Both the position numbers and the translations under genes were made by a program. This document shows positions 6,225-10,728 of a stretch of DNA of 10,728 nt, in pieces (position 1 is the stretch's first letter; every line of letters begins with the position of its first letter). The stretch spans positions 1-10,728 of the forward strand of contig JALUZX010000247.1 in NCBI GenBank assembly GCA_027011425.1, in the 5' to 3' direction. This DNA is from Planctomycetota bacterium (GTDB lineage Bacteria > Planctomycetota > UBA1135 > JALUZX01). The notes below the pieces were generated by a model that made no database searches, was not told the DNA's origin, and saw only the letters and a program-made list of their open reading frames with translations.

Positions 6225-8480
6225 CTACCGGCAACCGTCGGCCTGCGCCTCGATCACGGTGATGGCCGCCACGTCCACGATGTCCGAGACGGAGGCGCCC
6301 ATCTGGAGGACGTTGACGGGCTTGCGCATCCCCACCAGCAGGGGCCCGATGGGGAGGGCCCGGCCGAGCTGGATCATCAGCTTGTAGGCGATGTTCCCCG
6401 CCTCCAGGTTGGGGAAGATCAGGACGTTGGCTTCCTTCTTGAGGGCGCAGAAGGGGTAGCCGTCCAGGATCTTCTGGTTGGTGGCCGTATCGGCCTGCAT
6501 CTCCCCGTCCAGGACCAGGTCGGGCCGCCGCGCCTTGGCGATCTCCACGGCCTTCTGGACCTTGTAGGAAAGGGGATGGCGGGTGCTTCCGAAGTTGGAG
6601 AAGGAGAGCATGGCCACCCGGGGCTCCACATCGAAGCATCTGGCCATGTCGGCGGCGCCGATGGCGATCTCCGCCAGGTCCTCGGCGTCGGGCTCGGGAT
6701 TCACCGTGGTGTCGGCGAAGAAGTAGATGTCCTTTTTCATGATGAGCATGTAGAGGCCCGAAACCTTCCGGACGCCTTCCTTGATCCCCACGATCTGGAG
6801 GGCGGGCCGGACCGTGTCGGGGTAGTTGGAGGTGAGCCCCGAGACCATCCCGTCGGCCTTGCCGGTGTGCACCATCATGGCGCCGAAGACATTGGGCCTC
6901 CGCATCACCTCCCGGGCCTTGGCCATGGTCATGCCCTTGCGCTTGCGCATCTCGTAGAGTTCCGCCACGTAGGATTCGAAAAGATCCGAGGCCGCCGGGT
7001 CCACTACGTCCACGTGGGTGGTCTTGAGGCCGTGGGTCGCCATCAATTCCAGGACCTTCTCCTTGTTCCCCAGGAGAACGGGATGACAGATGCCCTGCTT
7101 GACCATGATCCGGGCGGCCCGGACGATCTTCTCCTCCGTCCCCTCTGGGAAGACCACCTTCCTCGGCCCTCTCTTGGCCTTCTGGACGATGGCGTTGGTC
7201 ACCCGGCTGGCCGGATTGATCAACCGCTCCAGGCGCTCCTTGTAGGCGTCCATGTCCTCGATGTGGTGGCGGGCCACGCCGGTGTCCATGGCGGCCTGGG
7301 CCACGGCCGGCGCCTCCCAGAGCAGCACCCTGGGATCCAGGGGCTTGGGAATGATGTATTCACGGCCAAAGGTAATCCGCTCCACGCCGTAGGCCTTGCA
7401 CACCCCGTCGGGAACGTCCTCCTTGGCCAGGGCGGCCAGGGCCCGCGCGGCGGCCATCTTCATCTCCGTATTGATCTTGCGGGCGTGCACGTCCAGGGCG
7501 CCTCGGAAGATGAAGGGGAATCCCAGCACGTTGTTGACCTGGTTGGGATAATCGCTTCGTCCCGTTGCCATGATCACGTCGTCCCGGGCCTCCAGGGCGT
7601 CGGGGTAGCTTATCTCCGGGTCCGGGTTGGCCATGGCGAATACGATCGGGTTGTCCGCCATGGAACGGACCATTTCCTTGGTGACCATGCCCGCCACGGA
7701 GACGCCGATGAACACGTCCGCGCCCTTCATGGCCTCCTCCAGGGTCCGAAGCGGGGTGTCGGCGGCGAATTTCTCCTTGTAGGGATTCATGCCCTTCTTG
7801 CGGCCCTTGTAGATGACCCCCTTGGAGTCGCAGACGATCATGTTCTCCTTGCGGACGCCGAACTCCATCATCAGGTTGGCGATGGCGATGGCCGCCGCCC
7901 CGGCGCCGCTGAAGACCACCTTGATACTCTCGAAAGTCTTCCCCGCCAGTTCCAGGGCGTTGATCAGGCCGGCGCAGGAGATGATGGCCGTCCCGTGCTG
8001 GTCGTCGTGGAACACGGGGATGTCCATGATCTCCACGAGCCGGGACTCGATCTCGAAGCACTCCGGCGCCTTGATGTCCTCCAGGTTGATGCCCCCGAAG
8101 GTGGGCTCCAAGGCCTTCACGATCCGGATGATTTCCTCCGGGTCCTTTGTGTCCAGCTCGATGTCGAAGACGTCCACGTCGGAAAAGCGCTTGAAGAGCA
8201 CTCCCTTGCCCTCCATCACGGGCTTCCCCGCCATGGGACCGATGTCCCCGAGCCCCAGGACGGCCGTGCCGTTGCTGACCACGGCCACCAGGTTTCCCTT
8301 GGCTGTGTATTTGAAGACCAGGGAAGGATCCTTCTCGATCTCCCTGCACGGGACGGCCACCCCCGGCGTGTAGGCCAGGGAGAGGTCCATCTGGGTCAGG
8401 CAAGGCTTGGTGTTGATCACCTCGATCTTTCCGGGCCTGCCTTTGCTGTGGTAATCCAAGGCGTCTTGCTGCGTGATCAT
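6225..8480 (-). CDS. maeB: NADP-dependent malic enzyme with phosphotransacetylase-like C-terminal domain
   Basis: The cytosolic enzyme oxidatively decarboxylates malate to pyruvate, making NAD(P)H and CO2. It has 751 residues, the usual MaeB length. The N-terminal malic enzyme domain (about 1-430) shows the catalytic Tyr in AYTPGVA (Y37), the catalytic Lys in MEGKGVLFK (K92), metal-binding acids in NLEDIKAPE and FHDDQHGTA (D159, D160), a dinucleotide loop SGAGAAA (191-197), and TGRSDYPNQVNNVLGFP. From about residue 437 a phosphate acetyltransferase-like domain follows (KVVFPEGTEEKIVRAA, MVHTGKADGMVSGLT, PNLEAGNIAYKL). In characterised MaeB proteins this domain binds acetyl-CoA or other regulators rather than acting as a transacetylase. 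The ATG at 8480 is chosen because GGAGGA (8495-8490) lies nine bases upstream; an in-frame TTG at 8501 overlaps that site. No key residue is missing. NADP rather than NAD preference is inferred from family. Confidence 0.96.
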   Translation of the reverse strand: MITQQDALDYHSKGRPGKIEVINTKPCLTQMDLSLAYTPGVAVPCREIEKDPSLVFKYTAKGNLVAVVSNGTAVLGLGDIGPMAGKPVMEGKGVLFKRFSDVDVFDIELDTKDPEEIIRIVKALEPTFGGINLEDIKAPECFEIESRLVEIMDIPVFHDDQHGTAIISCAGLINALELAGKTFESIKVVFSGAGAAAIAIANLMMEFGVRKENMIVCDSKGVIYKGRKKGMNPYKEKFAADTPLRTLEEAMKGADVFIGVSVAGMVTKEMVRSMADNPIVFAMANPDPEISYPDALEARDDVIMATGRSDYPNQVNNVLGFPFIFRGALDVHARKINTEMKMAAARALAALAKEDVPDGVCKAYGVERITFGREYIIPKPLDPRVLLWEAPAVAQAAMDTGVARHHIEDMDAYKERLERLINPASRVTNAIVQKAKRGPRKVVFPEGTEEKIVRAARIMVKQGICHPVLLGNKEKVLELMATHGLKTTHVDVVDPAASDLFESYVAELYEMRKRKGMTMAKAREVMRRPNVFGAMMVHTGKADGMVSGLTSNYPDTVRPALQIVGIKEGVRKVSGLYMLIMKKDIYFFADTTVNPEPDAEDLAEIAIGAADMARCFDVEPRVAMLSFSNFGSTRHPLSYKVQKAVEIAKARRPDLVLDGEMQADTATNQKILDGYPFCALKKEANVLIFPNLEAGNIAYKLMIQLGRALPIGPLLVGMRKPVNVLQMGASVSDIVDVAAITVIEAQADGCR

Positions 8481-8644
8481 GGGAAAAGGTCCTCCATACA
8501 AGGAATCCCGCTTGGAAGAAGGCTCGAAGGAACAAAAAAAGAAAGCGGAAAGAGCCGGAGATCCTCCCGGTCTCTCTCTCCCCCCCCGAATCGGCCTGGG
8601 CGATCCCTAATTTCCCTAAACCCGGGGAAAGTGGGGACCCACTT
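8481..8644. other. Spacer between the glycosyltransferase gene and maeB
   Basis: There is no gene in these 164 bases. They carry the maeB ribosome site (8490-8495), a run of seven A on the plus strand (8534-8540), a C8 run (8580-8587) beside a TC repeat, and three further CCC triplets (8605-8607, 8614-8616, 8621-8623), which are G tracts on the coding strand. I could not identify a convincing maeB promoter. Confidence 0.55.
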
Positions 8645-8646
8645 TC
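8627..8646 (-). terminator. Perfect hairpin overlapping the glycosyltransferase stop codon
   Basis: An inverted repeat of eight bases per arm with a four-base loop (GAAAGTGG and CCACTTTC on the minus strand) begins within the TGA stop codon. No T run follows directly, so it resembles a 3'-end stabilising hairpin or an imperfect terminator more than a canonical intrinsic terminator. Confidence 0.4.
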
Positions 8647-9880
8647 AGTCCGCCACCCTCCGGTAGAGGTCTTCCAGATCCTCCAGGTGGCGGGCGAACT
8701 CGGGCACTTGGTTGGGAAGGCCCCGGGCGGGCTGGACGCCCCCCTCCCCGGGCAGAACCTCCGCCAGGGCCCGGGCCAGGTCCTCCGGGTCCCCGGGCTC
8801 GAAGGTCCTGCCTCCCCGGCCCAGCCGCTCCGGCAGGGCCCCCCTCCGGGAGACCAGGGCGGGCACGCCCAGACCCAGGGCCTCGTCCACGGCGAGCCCA
8901 TAGGTCTCGAAACAGCGCGAAGGAAAGACCGCCGCCGCAAGCGGCGCCGCCAGACTGGGAAGCTCCCGCCAGGGGACGGGCCCCCAAAGACGCAGGGGAA
9001 GCCCCCGCTCCCGGGCCTTTCTCTGGAGTTCGCCCGCGAAAGCCCGCTCCAGCACGGGTCCCCAGAGATGGAGTTCCACCTTTCCCTGGAAAGGTGGCGC
9101 CGCAAGGGCCTCCACCAAAAGGTCCAAGCCCTTGGCGTGGCAGATCCCCCCCCAGAACCCGACCTTCCAGGGCGGGCCATCGGGTGGAGCCCCTCGGGCC
9201 TCCCGCCAGAGTTCCGCCTCGGGGATCCCCGGCGGAAGGACCTGGACCGGGCGGCTGGGGAAGTGGGGCCAGGCCCGGTAGAACTCCTCCAGGGCCCGGG
9301 AGAAGAAGATCAACGCCCGGGCGGCCCGGATCTCACGGGCGAAGTTCCTGGCCCGCTCCTCCAGGAGGGCGAGCCGCTCGTCCCGGGTCCCAGGCGCCTC
9401 CGGCGCCAGGCAGGCCTCGCACTCCTCGAAGCCCTGGCCGGGAGGGCAGGGCTCCTCCCGACCGGGCCGGCCCCTGAAGAACCGGGGGCAGAGGGGATAG
9501 AAGTCGTGGAAGGTGACCACCACGGGGAATCCCGCCTCCTCCAGAGTCCGCACCAGGGCGATGTCCAGGTGGAACCAATGGTGGAGGTGAACCAATTCGG
9601 CCTCATGGTCCCGGGCGGCCTGGAGCACCAGGGCGGCCATCCGCGGGTGGGAAGGAAGGATCCGGTAGGACTCCCGGGGAAGCCGGTGGAGGCGGACCCC
9701 CTCGATTCCCTGGTATTGGAAAGGCCGGGCCTCTCCGTCGGGGCGGACTTCTTCGGAGCCGCAGGCCACCCGGACCTGGTGGCTCCGGGCGGACTGCCCC
9801 CGGGCGAGCTGGAGGAGGTAACGCTCCGTCCCCCCCTCGAACTCGGGGGGAAAATTATGTGCCACATGGAGAAGGCGCAC
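8645..9880 (-). CDS. Group 1 (GT4-type, GT-B fold) glycosyltransferase
   Basis: This 411-residue protein should transfer a sugar from an activated (usually nucleotide) donor, probably at the cytoplasmic face for polysaccharide, glycolipid or O-antigen assembly. The N-terminus LLHVAHNFPPEFEGGTERYL is the typical acceptor-side start with the glycine loop. The C-terminal half has the donor-site signatures GFWGGICHAKG (K250) and FETYGLAVDEALGLGVP, which contains the E-x7-E pair (E325, E333). Between the domains are four cysteines (C131, C145, C154, C157) in the order HDFYPLCP, PCPPGQG, ECEACL, a pattern seen in some GT4 proteins and able to bind a metal. The GTG at 9880 is chosen because it gives the correct family N-terminus; the ribosome site is weak. 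No other glycan gene is visible on this strand, so the product and sugar cannot be named. Confidence 0.92.
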   Translation of the reverse strand: MRLLHVAHNFPPEFEGGTERYLLQLARGQSARSHQVRVACGSEEVRPDGEARPFQYQGIEGVRLHRLPRESYRILPSHPRMAALVLQAARDHEAELVHLHHWFHLDIALVRTLEEAGFPVVVTFHDFYPLCPRFFRGRPGREEPCPPGQGFEECEACLAPEAPGTRDERLALLEERARNFAREIRAARALIFFSRALEEFYRAWPHFPSRPVQVLPPGIPEAELWREARGAPPDGPPWKVGFWGGICHAKGLDLLVEALAAPPFQGKVELHLWGPVLERAFAGELQRKARERGLPLRLWGPVPWRELPSLAAPLAAAVFPSRCFETYGLAVDEALGLGVPALVSRRGALPERLGRGGRTFEPGDPEDLARALAEVLPGEGGVQPARGLPNQVPEFARHLEDLEDLYRRVAD

Positions 9881-9993
9881 TTTTGCGGTAACCTACGGAT
9901 CTAGCGAGGGCTTCATCTTTCTGGGTGAATCGAGGCGATAAAAGAACCTGAGGATCCTCGCTTTTTCCCTGCCCGGACTCCAGGAGAAACCAA
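9881..9993. promoter_or_regulatory. Divergent intergenic region between the glycosyltransferase and ROK genes
   Basis: This 113-bp spacer must contain start signals for both divergent genes. GATAAA (plus, 9937-9942) is a possible -10 for the ROK gene but has no good -35 partner. A short stem, CGAGG (9931-9935) with CCTCG (9956-9960), is followed by CTTTTT and could act as a weak attenuator in the ROK leader. AGGAGA (9982-9987) is a good ribosome site six bases before the ROK GTG. No clear operator repeat is seen. Confidence 0.4.
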
Positions 9994-10728
9994 GTGATCG
10001 TCGGACTGGACATCGGCGGAAACAATCTGAAGCTCGTGCCCTACCGCGAAGGCGAGGGATTCGGGGAAAAGATTTGCAGGCCCACGGGCCGCGGGCAGCC
10101 CCGGGAGATCCTCGAGCGCGCGGTCCGGATGATCAAGGAGACCGCGGCCGGCGAAAAGCTGGAAGCCGTAACCATCGGAATATGCGGCCTCATTGACCAC
10201 GAGAAGGGCAAGGTCGTGGTCTCCGGCGCCCTCCCCAGGCTCAGGGATTTCCCCCTGACCGAAAGGATCCGGGAGGAACTGGGCGTTCCGGCATTCCTGT
10301 TCAACGACGGACTGCTTGCCACATACGGTGAATGGCAACTCGGCGCAGGCAAGGACAAAAAGGACATGCTTTTCCTCGCCCTGGGAAAAGGCGTGACGGG
10401 CGGGGCGGTTTGCGGCGGGTGTCTCCTCGAGGGCCACACGGGCAACTTCGGGGGCTTCGGCCACATCTCGGTGGACCCCGACGGCCCACTTTGCATGTGC
10501 GGCAACCGGGGCTGTCTCTGCATCCTGGGCTCCTCCTCCGGGCTGGCCCATCACTTCAGGGACCTGACCCACGAGGACAAGTCCCCCGAAGAGGTCTCCT
10601 CCCTGGCAGTCCAGGGGGACCAGAGGGCGATCCGGGCCCTCCACATGACCTGCCGCTCCCTGGGCCTCGGGATCGGGGCGGTGATCAACGCCATGGACCC
10701 GGAGCTGGTGGTGATCGGGGGGGGGGCT
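9994..10728 (+). CDS. ROK-family protein, C-terminus missing (atypical sugar kinase or relative)
   Basis: The frame runs for 245 codons from a GTG at 9994, preceded by AGGAGA, to the right edge. Most ROK proteins are about 300 residues when they lack a DNA-binding domain, so roughly 50-70 residues are missing. It starts directly with the ATP-fold motif GLDIGGNNLK and has no N-terminal helix-turn-helix, which favours the kinase type over the NagC/Mlc repressors. The ROK zinc site is intact: H157 in FGHISV and C167, C169, C174 in CMCGNRGC. The catalytic Asp is present (FND, D105). Several usual substrate and phosphate positions differ: DAN reads DGL, the Glu before GH is Gly (G154), GCLE reads GCLC (C176), and GTGxGxG reads GKGVTGG. 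The frame ends in VVIGGG within a run of ten G. The fold is confident; sugar, activity and partner are not. Confidence 0.85.
   Translation, partial: MIVGLDIGGNNLKLVPYREGEGFGEKICRPTGRGQPREILERAVRMIKETAAGEKLEAVTIGICGLIDHEKGKVVVSGALPRLRDFPLTERIREELGVPAFLFNDGLLATYGEWQLGAGKDKKDMLFLALGKGVTGGAVCGGCLLEGHTGNFGGFGHISVDPDGPLCMCGNRGCLCILGSSSGLAHHFRDLTHEDKSPEEVSSLAVQGDQRAIRALHMTCRSLGLGIGAVINAMDPELVVIGGGA

Noticed and set aside
4362..8666. Very long plus-strand open frame (over 1400 codons) opposite the antiporter and malic enzyme genes
   Set aside because: Its translation is low-complexity, rich in Gly, His, Asp and Pro, with no recognisable domain. It is antisense to two clearly conserved proteins and is expected where codons end in G or C.
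8687..9904. Plus-strand 405-codon frame opposite the glycosyltransferase
   Set aside because: The minus strand encodes GT4 signatures along its full length; the antisense product is Pro/Gly-rich with no domain.
9950..9959. Palindrome GAGGATCCTC before the ROK gene, partly shared with the rhs leader (4328-4336)
   Set aside because: The shared core is only nine bases and the rhs copy is not palindromic over the same length; two copies are not enough to argue for an operator.
9913..10644. Minus-strand 243-codon frame opposite the ROK gene
   Set aside because: The plus strand encodes a protein with clear ROK motifs and a good ribosome site; the antisense product shows no family features.

Overview
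The window is GC-rich bacterial chromosomal DNA, with codons ending mostly in G or C and several GTG or TTG starts. The gene content (Sec-exported RHS protein, NhaC-family antiporter, fused MaeB malic enzyme, GT4 glycosyltransferase, ROK protein) fits a high-GC, probably Gram-negative bacterium. Nothing in the sequence fixes the phylum; Acidobacteriota or Desulfobacterota would be guesses. I see no tRNA, rRNA, CRISPR array, insertion sequence or phage gene.

Layout from left to right. Positions 1-4323 (minus) hold 1441 codons of a very large exported RHS/YD-repeat protein whose C-terminus lies beyond the left edge. Just upstream is a 9-codon leader ORF with a far stronger ribosome binding site than the rhs start itself. 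Positions 4324-4646 are mostly non-coding and hold the rhs upstream region. Positions 4647-6119 (minus) encode an NhaC-family Na+/H+ (or organic-acid) antiporter. Positions 6120-6224 hold a large inverted repeat. Positions 6225-8480 (minus) encode a full-length NADP-type malic enzyme with the C-terminal phosphotransacetylase-like domain (MaeB). Positions 8481-8644 are a spacer with a perfect hairpin at the glycosyltransferase stop codon and a G-tract cluster. Positions 8645-9880 (minus) encode a GT4 glycosyltransferase. After a 113-bp divergent spacer, 9994-10728 (plus) encodes the first 245 residues of a ROK-family protein that runs off the right edge.

The four minus-strand genes are co-oriented, but spacers of about 105-320 bp and strong hairpins argue against one tight operon. 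The most plausible functional pair is maeB followed by the antiporter. It recalls the Bacillus subtilis mleN-mleA arrangement, in which an NhaC-family malate/lactate antiporter sits beside a malic enzyme. The items most worth a second look are the out-of-frame leader before rhs and the ROK protein, which keeps its zinc site but has lost several usual sugar and phosphate contact residues.
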